Below are positions 53,040 to 64,000 of a DNA stretch of 64,000 nucleotides, one piece after another (positions within the stretch are counted from its first letter, which is position 1; each line of letters starts with the position of its first letter). Both the position numbers and the translations under genes were made by a program. Below the pieces are notes generated by a model. The model made no database searches and was not told the DNA's origin. It saw only the letters and a list, made by a program, of their open reading frames with translations. The stretch comes from Phorcus lineatus. Lineage: Eukaryota; Mollusca; Gastropoda; Trochida; Trochidae. Where the stretch lies: NCBI GenBank assembly GCA_921293015.1, contig OV121092.1:37145764-37209763 (forward strand), given 5' to 3'.

Positions 53040-55744
53040 CTTAAAAATGCATATTTCTAAACCAAACTTTCATCAAATGTACATCACATTGTGTTCTATC
53101 GATTGAGCAATACCAATTTCCTGTCTGATTCTTGGTTTGGCCTCCAGATTCGAGCTTAAACAGGTACAGATAGCTGATTTTGAACAAATTCGCGGAAAAA
53201 GACTGAGTCCAATATATGCATATTGTTGTAGCGAGCGCGATAACTTTCTTAAAAATGCATATTTCTAAACCAAACTTTCATCAAATGTACATCACATTGT
53301 GTTCTATCGATTGAGCAATACCAATTTCCTGTCTGATTCTTGGTTTGGCCTCCAGATTCGAGCTTAAACAGGTACAGATAGCTGATTTTGAACAAATTCG
53401 CGGAAAAAGACTGAGTCCAATATATGCATATTGTTGTAGCGAGCACGATAACTTTCTTAAAAATGCATATTTCTAAACCAAACTTTCATCAAATGTACAC
53501 CACATTGTGTTCTATCGATTGAGCAATACCAATTTCATGTCCGATTCTTGGTTTGGGCTCCAGATTCGAGCTTAAACAGGTACATATAGCTGATTTTGAC
53601 CAAATTTGCGAAAAAAGACTGAGTCCAATATATGCATATTGTTGTAGCGAGCACGATAACTTTCTTAAAAATGCATATTTCTAAACCAAACTTTCATCAA
53701 ATGTACATCACATTGTGTTCTATCGATTGAGCAATACCAATTTCCTGTCTGATTCTTGGTTTGGCCTCCAGATTCGAGCTTAAACAGGTACAGATAGCTG
53801 ATTTTGAACAAATTCGCGGAAAAAGACTGAGTCCAATATATGCATATTGTTGTAGCGAGCGCGATAACTTTCTTAAAAATGCATATTTCTAAACCAAACT
53901 TTCATCAAATGTACATCACATTGTGTTCTATCGATTGAGCAATACCAATTTCCTGTCTGATTCTTGGTTTGGCCTCCAGATTCGAGCTTAAACAGGTACA
54001 GATAGCTGATTTTGAACAAATTCGCGGAAAAAGACTGAGTCCAATATATGCATATTGTTGTAGCGAGCACGATAACTTTCTTAAAAATGCATATTTCTAA
54101 ACCAAACTTTCATCAAATGTACACCACATTGTGTTCTATCGATTGAGCAATACCAATTTCATGTCCGATTCTTGGTTTGGGCTCCAGATTCGAGCTTAAA
54201 CAGGTACATATAGCTGATTTTTAACCAAATTTGCGAAAAAAGACTGAGTCCAATATATGCATATTGTTGTAGCGAGCACGATAACTTTCTTAAAAATGCA
54301 TATTTCTAAACCAAACTTTCATCAAATGTACATCACATTGTGTTCTATCGATTGAGCAATACCAATTTCCTGTCCGAGTCTTGGTTTGGGCTCAAGATTC
54401 GAGCTTAAACAGGTACAGATAGCTGATTTTGAACAAATTCGCGGAAAAAGACTGAGTCCAATATATGCATATTGTTGTAGCGAGCACGATAACTTTCTTA
54501 AAAATGCATATTTCTAAACCAAACTTTCATCAAATGTACACCACATTGTGTTCTATCGATTGAGCAATACCAATTTCATGTCCTATTATTGGTTTGGGCT
54601 CAAGATTCGAGCTTAAACAGGTACAGATAGCTGATTTTGACCAAATTCGCGGAAAAAGACTGAGTCCAATATATGCATATTGTTGTAGCGAGCACGATAA
54701 CTTTCTTAAAAATGCATATTTCTAAACCAAACTTTCATCAAATGTACACCACATTGTGTTCTATCGATTGAGCAATAGCAATTTCATGTCCGATTCTTGG
54801 TTTGGGCTCCAGATTCGAGCTTAAACAGGTACAGATAGCTGATTTTGACCAAATTCGCGGGAAAAGACTGAGTCCAATATATGCATATTGTTGTAGCGAG
54901 CGCGATAACTTTCTTAAAAATGCATATTTCTAAACCAAACATTCATCAAATGTACACCACATTGTGTTCTATCGATTGAGCAACAGCAATTTCCTGTCCG
55001 ATTCTTGGTTTGGCCTCCAGATTCGAGCTTAAACAGGTACAGATAGCTGATTTTGACCACATTCGCGGAAAAAGACTGAGTCCAATATATGCATATTGTT
55101 GTAGCGAGCGTGATAACTTTCTTAAAAATGCATATTTCTAAACCAAACTTTCATCAAATGTACATCACATTGTGTTCTAACAATTTTGCAATACCAATTT
55201 CCTGTCCGATTCTTGGTTTGGCCTCCAGATTCGAGCTTAAACAGGTACAGATAGCTGATTTTGACCAAATTCGCGGAAAAAGACTGAGTCCAATATATGC
55301 ATATTGTTGTAGCGAGCGCGATAACTTTCTTAAAAATGCATAATTCTAAACCAAACTTTCATCAAATGTACACCACATTGTGTTCTATCGATTGAGTAAT
55401 ACCAATTTCCTGTCCGATTCTTGGTTTGGCCTCCAGATTCGAGCTTAAACAGGTACAGATAGCTGATTTTGACCAAATTCGCGGAAAAAGACTGAGTCCA
55501 ATATATGCATATTGTTGTAGCGAGCGTGATAACTTTCTTAAAAATGCATATTTCTAAACCAAACTTTCATCAAATGTACACCACATTGTGTTCTATCGAT
55601 TGAGCAATAGCAATTTCATGTCCGATTCTTGGTTTGGGCTCCAGATTCGAGCTTAAACAGGTACATATAGCTGATTTTGACCAAATTTGCGAAAAAAGAC
55701 TGAGTCCAATATATGCATATTGTTGTAGCGAGCACGATAACTTT
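53040..55744. repeat. 2,705-bp 13-monomer tandem repeat, copy 1
   Basis: Units: D, D, A, D, D, A with a one-base insertion (GATTTTTAACC), C with T at p15, J, F with CGCGGG, G with GACCACATTCG, I with AACAATTTTGC, E with GCGTG, then an F. The first twelve recur 2,705 bp later. The unit is a fusion of the D-D-A domain on the left with a C-J-F-G-I-E string of the nine-monomer family on the right. The last unit (55,537) differs from its counterpart in copy 2. The insertion makes the period 2,705, not 2,704. Confidence 0.9.
54216..54230. other. One-base insertion shared by two HOR copies (first)
   Basis: GATTTTTAACC replaces GATTTTGACC, giving a 209-bp unit. The same event is seen near 56,922, so it predates the 2,705-bp duplication and is a good marker for it. 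Confidence 0.9.
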
Positions 55745-58241
55745 CTTAAAAATGCATATTTCTAAACCAAACTTTCATCAAATGTACATCACATTGTGTT
55801 CTATCGATTGAGCAATACCAATTTCCTGTCTGATTCTTGGTTTGGCCTCCAGATTCGAGCTTAAACAGGTACAGATAGCTGATTTTGAACAAATTCGCGG
55901 AAAAAGACTGAGTCCAATATATGCATATTGTTGTAGCGAGCGCGATAACTTTCTTAAAAATGCATATTTCTAAACCAAACTTTCATCAAATGTACATCAC
56001 ATTGTGTTCTATCGATTGAGCAATACCAATTTCCTGTCTGATTCTTGGTTTGGCCTCCAGATTCGAGCTTAAACAGGTACAGATAGCTGATTTTGAACAA
56101 ATTCGCGGAAAAAGACTGAGTCCAATATATGCATATTGTTGTAGCGAGCACGATAACTTTCTTAAAAATGCATATTTCTAAACCAAACTTTCATCAAATG
56201 TACACCACATTGTGTTCTATCGATTGAGCAATACCAATTTCATGTCCGATTCTTGGTTTGGGCTCCAGATTCGAGCTTAAACAGGTACATATAGCTGATT
56301 TTGACCAAATTTGCGAAAAAAGACTGAGTCCAATATATGCATATTGTTGTAGCGAGCACGATAACTTTCTTAAAAATGCATATTTCTAAACCAAACTTTC
56401 ATCAAATGTACATCACATTGTGTTCTATCGATTGAGCAATACCAATTTCCTGTCTGATTCTTGGTTTGGCCTCCAGATTCGAGCTTAAACAGGTACAGAT
56501 AGCTGATTTTGAACAAATTCGCGGAAAAAGACTGAGTCCAATATATGCATATTGTTGTAGCGAGCGCGATAACTTTCTTAAAAATGCATATTTCTAAACC
56601 AAACTTTCATCAAATGTACATCACATTGTGTTCTATCGATTGAGCAATACCAATTTCCTGTCTGATTCTTGGTTTGGCCTCCAGATTCGAGCTTAAACAG
56701 GTACAGATAGCTGATTTTGAACAAATTCGCGGAAAAAGACTGAGTCCAATATATGCATATTGTTGTAGCGAGCACGATAACTTTCTTAAAAATGCATATT
56801 TCTAAACCAAACTTTCATCAAATGTACACCACATTGTGTTCTATCGATTGAGCAATACCAATTTCATGTCCGATTCTTGGTTTGGGCTCCAGATTCGAGC
56901 TTAAACAGGTACATATAGCTGATTTTTAACCAAATTTGCGAAAAAAGACTGAGTCCAATATATGCATATTGTTGTAGCGAGCACGATAACTTTCTTAAAA
57001 ATGCATATTTCTAAACCAAACTTTCATCAAATGTACATCACATTGTGTTCTATCGATTGAGCAATACCAATTTCCTGTCCGAGTCTTGGTTTGGGCTCAA
57101 GATTCGAGCTTAAACAGGTACAGATAGCTGATTTTGAACAAATTCGCGGAAAAAGACTGAGTCCAATATATGCATATTGTTGTAGCGAGCACGATAACTT
57201 TCTTAAAAATGCATATTTCTAAACCAAACTTTCATCAAATGTACACCACATTGTGTTCTATCGATTGAGCAATACCAATTTCATGTCCTATTATTGGTTT
57301 GGGCTCAAGATTCGAGCTTAAACAGGTACAGATAGCTGATTTTGACCAAATTCGCGGAAAAAGACTGAGTCCAATATATGCATATTGTTGTAGCGAGCAC
57401 GATAACTTTCTTAAAAATGCATATTTCTAAACCAAACTTTCATCAAATGTACACCACATTGTGTTCTATCGATTGAGCAATAGCAATTTCATGTCCGATT
57501 CTTGGTTTGGGCTCCAGATTCGAGCTTAAACAGGTACAGATAGCTGATTTTGACCAAATTCGCGGGAAAAGACTGAGTCCAATATATGCATATTGTTGTA
57601 GCGAGCGCGATAACTTTCTTAAAAATGCATATTTCTAAACCAAACATTCATCAAATGTACACCACATTGTGTTCTATCGATTGAGCAACAGCAATTTCCT
57701 GTCCGATTCTTGGTTTGGCCTCCAGATTCGAGCTTAAACAGGTACAGATAGCTGATTTTGACCACATTCGCGGAAAAAGACTGAGTCCAATATATGCATA
57801 TTGTTGTAGCGAGCGTGATAACTTTCTTAAAAATGCATATTTCTAAACCAAACTTTCATCAAATGTACATCACATTGTGTTCTAACAATTTTGCAATACC
57901 AATTTCCTGTCCGATTCTTGGTTTGTCCTCCAGATTCGAGCTTAAACAGGTACAGATAGCTGATTTTGACCAAATTCGCGGAAAAAGACTGAGTCCAATA
58001 TATGCATATTGTTGTAGCGAGCGCGATAACTTTCTTAAAAATGCATAATTCTAAACCAAACTTTCATCAAATGTACACCACATTGTGTTCTATCGATTGA
58101 GTAATACCAATTTCCTGTCCGATTCTTGGTTTGGCCTCCAGATTCGAGCTTAAACAGGTACAGATAGCTGATTTTGACCAAATTCGCGGAAAAAGACTGA
58201 GTCCAATATATGCATATTGTTGTAGCGAGCGTGATAACTTT
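55745..58241. repeat. 2,705-bp 13-monomer tandem repeat, copy 2 (12 units)
   Basis: Repeats 53,040-55,536 including three rare changes: the extra T in GATTTTTAACC (near 56,922), GACCACATTCG (near 57,765) and AACAATTTTGC (near 57,887). One difference is GTTTGTCCTCC near 57,923 where copy 1 has GTTTGGCCTCC. The loss of TGA in AACAATTTTGC opens a chance plus-strand frame in both copies. The thirteenth unit is an I, not the F of copy 1. Confidence 0.9.
56921..56935. other. One-base insertion shared by two HOR copies (second)
   Basis: Identical GATTTTTAACC change in the matching unit of copy 2 of the 2,705-bp repeat. It is the fifth and last indel I found in the window. Confidence 0.9.
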
Positions 58242-61200
58242 CTTAAAAATGCATATTTCTAAACCAAACTTTCATCAAATGTACATCACATTGTGTTCTA
58301 ACAATTGAGCAATACCAATTTCCTGTCCGATTCTTGGTTTGGCCTCCAGATTCGAGCTTAAACAGGTACAGATAGCTGATTTTGACCAAATTCGCGGAAA
58401 AAGACTGAGTCCAATATATGCATATTGTTGTAGCGAGCGCGAGAACTTTCTTAAAAATGCATAATTCTAAACCAAACTTTCATCAAATGTACACCACATT
58501 GTGTTCTATCGATTGAGTAATACCAATTTCCTGTCCGATTCTTGGTTTGGCCTCCAGATTCGAGCTTAAACAGGTACAGATAGCTGATTTTGACCAAATT
58601 CGCGGAAAAAGACTGAGTCCAATATATGCATTTTGTTGTAGCGAGCACGATAACTTTCTTAAAAATGCATATTTCTAAACCAAACTTTCATCAAATGTAC
58701 ACCACATTGTGTTCTATCGATTGAGCAATACCAATTTCATGTCCGATTCTTGGTTTGGGCTCCAGATTCGAGCTTAAACAGGTACAGATAGCTGATTTTG
58801 ACCAAATTCGCGGGAAAAGACTGAGTCCAAGATATGCATATTGTTGTAGCGAGCGCGATAACTTTCTTAAAAATGCATATTTCTAAACCAAACTTTCATC
58901 AAATGTACATCACATTGTGTTCTATCGATTGAGCAATACCAATTTCCTGTCCTATTATTGGTTTGGCCTCAAGTTTCGAGCTTAAACAGGTACAGATAGC
59001 TGATTTTGAACAAATTTGCGAAAAAAGACTGAGTCCAATATATGCATATTGTTGTAGCGAGCGCGATAACTTTCTTAAAAATGCATACTTCTAAACCAAA
59101 CTTTCATCAAATGTACATCACATTGTGTTCTATCGATTGAGCAATACCAATTTCCTGTCTGAGTCTTGGTTTGGGCTCAAGATTCGAGCTTAAACAGGTA
59201 CAGATAGCTGATTTTGAACAAATTCGCGGAAAAAGACTGAGTCCAATATATGCATTTTGTTGTAGCGAGCACGATAACTTTCTTAAAAATGCATATTTCT
59301 AAACCAAACTTTCATCAAATGTACACCACATTGTGTTCTATCGATTGAGCAATAGCAATTTCATGTCCTATTATTGGTTTGGGCTCAAGATTCGAGCTTA
59401 AACAGGTACAGATAGCTGATTTTGACCAAATTCGCGGAAAAAGACTGAGTCCAATATATGCATATTGTTGTAGCGAGCACGATAACTTTCTTAAAAATGC
59501 ATATTTCTAAACCAAACTTTCATCAAATGTACACCACATTGTGTTCTATCGATTGAGCAATAGCAATTTCATGTCCGATTCTTGGTTTGGGCTCCAGATT
59601 CGAGCTTAAACAGGTACAGATAGCTGATTTTGACCAAATTCGCGGGAAAAGACTGAGTCCAATATATGCATATTGTTGTAGCGAGCGCGATAACTTTCTT
59701 AAAAATGCATATTTCTAAACCAAACATTCATCAAATGTACACCACATTGTGTTCTATCGATTGAGCAACAGCAATTTCCTGTCCGATTCTTGGTTTGGGC
59801 TCCAGATTCGAGCTTAAACAGGTACAGATAGCTGATTTTGACCAAATTCGCGGAAAAAGACTGAGTCCAATATATGCATATTGTTGTAGCGAGCGCGATA
59901 ACTTTCTTAAAAATGCATATTTCTAAACCAAACTTTCATCAAATGTACACCACATTGTGTTCTATCGATTGAGCAATAGCAATTTCATGTCCGATTCTTG
60001 GTTTGGCCTCCAGATTCGAGCTTAAACAGGTACAGATAGCTGATTTTGACCAAATTCGCGGAAAAAGACTGAGTCCAAGATATGCATATTGTTGTAGCGA
60101 GCGCGATAACTTTCTTAAAAATGCATATTTCTAAACCAAACTTTCATCAAATGTACATCACATTGTGTTCTATCGATTGAGCAAGACCAATTTCCTGTCC
60201 GGTTCTTGGTTTGGCCTCAAGTTTCGAGCTTAAACAGGTACAGATAGCTGATTTTGACCAAATTCGCGGAAAAAGACTGAGTCCAATATATGCATATTGT
60301 TGTAGCGAGCGCGATAACTTTCTTAAAAATGCATATTTCTAAACCAAACTTTCATCAAATGTACATCACATTGTGTTCTATCGATTGAGCAATACCAATT
60401 TCCTGTCCGATTCTTGGTTTGGCCTCCAGATTCGAGCTTAAACAGGTACAGATAGCTGATTTTGAACAAATTCGCGGAAAAAGACTGAGTCCAATATATG
60501 CATATTGTTGTAGCGAGCACGATAACTTTCTTAAAAATGCATATTTCTAAACCAAACTTTCATCAAATGTACACCACATTGTGTTCTATCGATTGAGCAA
60601 TACCAATTTCATGTCCGATTCTTGGTTTGGGCTCCAGATTCGAGCTTAAACAGGTACAGATAGCTGATTTTGACCAAATTCGCGGGAAAAGACTGAGTCC
60701 AATATATGCATATTGTTGTAGCGAGCGCGATAACTTTCTTAAAAATGCATACTTCTAAACCAAACTTTCATCAAATGTACATCACATTGTGTTCTATCGA
60801 TTGAGCAATACCAATTTCCTGTCCGAGTCTTGGTTTGGGCTCAAGATTCGAGCTTAAACAGGTACAGATAGCTGATTTTGAACAAATTCGCGGAAAAAGA
60901 CTGAGTCCAATATATGCATATTGTTGTAGCGAGCACGATAACTTTCTTAAAAATGCATATTTCTAAACCAAACTTTCATCAAATGTACACCACATTGTGT
61001 TCTATCGATTGAGCAATAGCAATTTCATGTCCGATTCTTGGTTTGGGCTCCAGATTCGAGCTTAAACAGGTACAGATAGCTGATTTTGACCAAATTCGCG
61101 GGAAAAGACTGAGTCCAATATATGCATATTGTTGTAGCGAGCGCGATAACTTTCTTAAAAATGCATATTTCTAAACCAAACATTCATCAAATGTACACCA

Positions 61201-63857
61201 CATTGTGTTCTATCGATTGAGCAACAGCAATTTCCTGTCCGATTCTTGGTTTGGGCTCCAGATTCGAGCTTAAACAGGTACAGATAGCTGATTTTGACCA
61301 AATTCGCGGAAAAAGACTGAGTCCAATATATGCATATTGTTGTAGCGAGCGCGATAACTTTCTTAAAAATGCATATTTCTAAACCAAACTTTCATCAAAT
61401 GTACATCACATTGTGTTCTATCAATTGAGCAATACCAATTTCATGTCCTATTATTGGTTTGGGCTCCAGATTCGAGCTTAAACAGGTACAGATAGCTGAT
61501 TTTGACCAAATTCGCGGAAAAAGACTGAGTCCAATATATGCATATTGTTGTAGCGAGCACGATAACTTTCTTAAAAATGCATATTTCTAAACCAAACTTT
61601 CATCAAATGTACACCACATTGTGTTCTATCGATTGAGCAATAGCAATTTCATGTCCGATTCTTGGTTTGGGCTCCAGATTCGAGCTTAAACAGGTACAGA
61701 TAGCTGATTTTGACCAAATTCGCGGAAAAAGACTGAGTCCAATATATGCATATTGTTGTAGCGAGCGCGATAACTTTCTTAAAAATGCATATTTCTAAAC
61801 CAAACTTTCATCAAATGTACATCACATTGTGTTCTATCAATTGAGCAATACCAATTTCATGTCCTATTATTGGTTTGGGCTCAAGATTCGAGCTTAAACA
61901 GGTACAGATAGCTGATTTTGACCAAATTCGCGGAAAAAGACTGAGTCCAATATATGCATATTGTTGTAGCGAGCACGATAACTTTCTTAAAAATGCATAT
62001 TTCTAAACCAAACTTTCATCAAATGTACACCACATTGTGTTCTATCGATTGAGCAATAGCAATTTCATGTCCGATTCTTGGTTTGGGCTCCAGATTCGAG
62101 CTTAAACAGGTACAGATAGCTGATTTTGACCAAATTCGCGGGAAAAGACTGAGTCCAATATATGCATATTGTTGTAGCGAGCGCGATAACTTTCTTAAAA
62201 ATGCATATTTCTAAACCAAACATTCATCAAATGTACACCACATTGTGTTCTATCGATTGAGCAATAGCAATTTCATGTCCGATTCTTGGTTTGGCCTCCA
62301 GATTCGAGCTTAAACAGGTACAGATAGCTGATTTTGACCAAATTCGCGGAAAAAGACTGAGTCCAAGATATGCATATTGTTGTAGCGAGCGCGATAACTT
62401 TCTTAAAAATGCATATTTCTAAACCAAACTTTCATCAAATGTACATCACATTGTGTTCTATCGATTGAGCAAGACCAATTTCCTGTCCGGTTCTTGGTTT
62501 GGCCTCAAGTTTCGAGCTTAAACAGGTACAGATAGCTGATTTTGACCAAATTCGCGGAAAAAGACTGAGTCCAATATATGCATATTGTTGTAGCGAGCGC
62601 GATAACTTTCTTAAAAATGCATATTTCTAAACCAAACTTTCATCAAATGTACATCACATTGTGTTCTATCGATTGAGCAATACCAATTTCCTGTCTGATT
62701 CTTGGTTTGGCCTCCAGATTCGAGCTTAAACAGGTACAGATAGCTGATTTTGAACAAATTCGCGGAAAAAGACTGAGTCCAATATATGCATATTGTTGTA
62801 GCGAGCGCGATAACTTTCTTAAAAATGCATATTTCTAAACCAAACTTTCATCAAATGTACACCACATTGTGTTCTATCGATTGAGCAATACCAATTTCAT
62901 GTCCGATTCTTGGTTTGGGCTCCAGATTCGAGCTTAAACAGGTACAGATAGCTGATTTTGACCAAATTCGCGGGAAAAGACTGAGTCCAATATATGCATA
63001 TTGTTGTAGCGAGCGCGATAACTTTCTTAAAAATGCATACTTCTAAACCAAACTTTCATCAAATGTACATCACATTGTGTTCTATCGATTGAGCAATACC
63101 AATTTCCTGTCCGAGTCTTGGTTTGGGCTCAAGATTCGAGCTTAAACAGGTACAGATAGCTGATTTTGAACAAATTCGCGGAAAAAGACTGAGTCCAATA
63201 TATGCATATTGTTGTAGCGAGCACGATAACTTTCTTAAAAATGCATATTTCTAAACCAAACTTTCATCAAATGTACACCACATTGTGTTCTATCGATTGA
63301 GCAATAGCAATTTCATGTCGTATTATTGGTTTGGCCTCCAGATTCGAGCTTAAACAGGTACAGATAGCTGATTTTGACCAAATTCGCGGAAAAAGACTGA
63401 GTCCAATATATGCATATTGTTGTAGCGAGCACGATAACTTTCTTAAAAATGCATATTTCTAAACCAAACTTTCATCAAATGTACACCACATTGTGTTCTA
63501 TCAATTGAGCAATACCAATTTCCTGTCCGATTCTTGGTTTGGCCTCCAGATTCGAGCTTAAACAGGTACAGATAGCTGATTTTGACCAAATTCGCGGAAA
63601 AAGACTGAGTCCAATATATGCATATTGTTGTAGCGAGCGTGATAACTTTCTTAAAAATGCATATTTCTAAACCAAACTTTCATCAAATGTACATCACATT
63701 GTGTTCTAACAATTGAGCAATACCAATTTCCTGTCCGATTCTTGGTTTGGCCTCCAGATTCGAGCTTAAACAGGTACAGATAGCTGATTTTGACCAAATT
63801 CACGGGAAAAGTCTGAGTCCAATATATGCATATTGTTGTAGCGAGCACGATAACTTT
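58242..63857. repeat. Mixed domain with C-J-F-G and F'-B-K-A-C strings
   Basis: Units: I, E (GAGAACTTT at its left edge near 58,442), A, a K/J/B hybrid at 58,866, C, J', F, G, F', B, K, A, C, F, G, an H/J hybrid at 61,362, F, an H/J hybrid at 61,778, F, F' with A at p29, B, D, A, C, J' (TGTCGTATTATT), H with C at p45, I (CACGGG, AAAGTCTG). The string F'-B-K-A-C at 59,906-60,945 returns as F'-B-D-A-C at 62,194-63,233, offset 2,288 bp (11 monomers). The H/J-F pairs at 61,362 and 61,778 form a 416-bp dimer. Confidence 0.78.
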
Positions 63858-64000
63858 CTTAAAAATGCATATTTCTAAACCAAACTTTCATCAAATGTAC
63901 ATCACATTGTGTTCTATCGATTGAGCAATACCAATTTCCTGTCCGGTTCTTGGTTTGGCCTCAAGTTTCGAGCTTAAACAGGTACAGATAGCTGATTTTG
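63858..64000. repeat. Partial satellite monomer at the window edge (143 bp)
   Basis: First 143 bases of a B-like unit (T at p45, ATACC, CCGGTT, CTCAAGTTT) cut by the end of the window. The I unit with AAAGTCTG followed by this B-like unit repeats the order seen at 38,896-39,311 and 39,936-40,351, though the B-like unit here has TTAAACAGG, not TTAATTAGG. The array clearly continues past the window. Confidence 0.95.

Larger units (their letters stand above)
45137..54288. repeat. D-rich domain: 30 D units with 14 TATAG/TTTGCG spacers
   Basis: Of 44 monomers here, I score 30 as D (p87 T, GAAC) and 14 as A- or F-like units that all carry the linked TATAG at p130 and TTTGCG at p150. The common orders are D-D-A (624 bp) and D-D-D-A (832 bp). 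Within each run the D units before the last end GCGCG and the last ends GCACG. The domain begins with a D/B hybrid (CTCAAGTTT) that has a one-base deletion near 45,165, and ends with an A unit carrying a one-base insertion near 54,221. It lacks E, G, H, I, J, C and B-typical units apart from that first hybrid. Confidence 0.88.
1..64000. repeat. 208-bp satellite DNA array, 307 complete monomers plus a partial one
   Basis: The same 208-bp unit recurs head to tail with no interruption, inversion or foreign insert. Landmarks in each unit, by monomer position: CTTAAAAATG at p1, TGTACA at p39, ATCGAT at p59, CAATTTC near p76, TTGGTTTG near p93, GAGCTTAAACAGG near p113, GATAGCTGATTTTG near p130, CGCGG near p152, GACTGAGTC near p162, ATGCAT at p177, TTGTTGTAGC near p185. 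The count is checked by arithmetic: the last unit starts at 63,858, which is 307 x 208 plus a net +1 from five single-base indels. The unit is about 38.5 % GC. This is the expected appearance of a eukaryotic centromeric, pericentromeric or subtelomeric satellite. The repeat family is not one I can name. Both array edges lie outside the window. Confidence 0.98.

Noticed and set aside
1042-63848. About 62 minus-strand ORFs of 65-80 codons as a gene family
   Set aside because: They are the same satellite strand read once per monomer. The 65-codon frames start with GTG created by a CpG change, end at a TAA present in every unit, and are broken in most units by recurrent substitutions. 208 is not a multiple of three, so no frame continues through units.
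1-64000. CRISPR array
   Set aside because: The whole 208-bp period is repeated; there are no unique spacers between short repeats and no cas genes.
1-64000. rRNA, tRNA or snRNA tandem array (for example a 5S cluster)
   Set aside because: No cloverleaf, no A/B/C-box promoter pattern, no T-run terminator at the end of a conserved block, and variation is spread over the whole unit without a conserved gene part.
1-64000. Transposable element, terminal repeats or target-site duplications
   Set aside because: Every stretch can be assigned to the 208-bp unit; no extra sequence longer than one base is inserted anywhere.
1-64000. Bacterial or phage system with operons
   Set aside because: There are no coding regions of normal length, no ribosome-binding sites before plausible starts, and the layered HOR organisation is that of eukaryotic satellite DNA.

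Overview
The whole 64 kb window is one uninterrupted, single-orientation satellite DNA array. The unit is 208 bp, and I count 307 complete head-to-tail monomers from base 1 to 63,857 plus a 143-bp partial monomer at the right edge (63,858-64,000). Both ends lie inside the array. I see no unique sequence, gene, RNA gene, transposon insertion, CRISPR array or inversion anywhere. One monomer is about 38.5 % GC (80 of 208 bases in monomer 1). A homogeneous array of this size with nucleosome-scale units and nested higher-order repeats (HORs) points to a eukaryotic chromosome: a centromeric, pericentromeric or subtelomeric satellite block. I cannot name the species from the sequence; plant and invertebrate animal both remain possible.

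Monomer positions (p1-p208) below use the phase of base 1, where the unit starts CTTAAAAATG. Recurrent linked substitutions define monomer types. A: p71-75 ATACC, p82 A, GGGCTCC. B: p71-75 AGACC, p87-90 CGGT, CTCAAGTTT. C: GAGTC at p88-92 with GGGCTCAAG. D: p87 T (CTGATT), usually GAAC at p143-146. E: p69 T (GAGTAA). F and F': ATAGC plus p82 A, with GGGCTCC (F) or GGCCTCC (F'). G: ACAGC. G*: G plus A at p194 and p196 (AGCAAACG). H: p62 A (ATCAAT). I: p60 A and p62 A (AACAAT). J: CCTATTATTGG (J' is the same with ATAGC). K: plain ATACC/CCTGTCCGATT.

Layout. 1-9,567 is a mixed A/B/C/D/E/F/K domain with short tetramer, trimer and dimer HORs and a block repeated 7,279 bp later. 9,568-12,479 is an 832-bp tetramer HOR. 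12.4-28.9 kb holds three copies of a ~3-5 kb segment at offsets of 8,112, 3,120 and 11,232 bp. 15.4-35.6 kb is dominated by a nine-monomer HOR (E-G-G*-C-J-F-G-H-I, 1,872 bp) with 13-, 14- and 15-monomer spacings between its marker monomers. 38.7-44.5 kb carries 1,040-bp (5-mer) and ~2,080-bp (10-mer) duplications. 45.1-54.3 kb is a D-rich domain in trimers and tetramers. 53.0-58.2 kb is a 2,705-bp (13-mer) tandem duplication. 58.2-64.0 kb is a mixed domain of C-J-F-G and F'-B-K-A-C strings.

Nothing here acts as a gene set. The short ORFs are by-products of the repeat: about one monomer in five has a 65-codon minus-strand frame that opens with GTG only when one CpG has mutated, and single recurrent substitutions close it elsewhere. 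The informative content is evolutionary: layered unequal crossover, hybrid monomers, near-constant monomer length, and variation concentrated at CpG sites.
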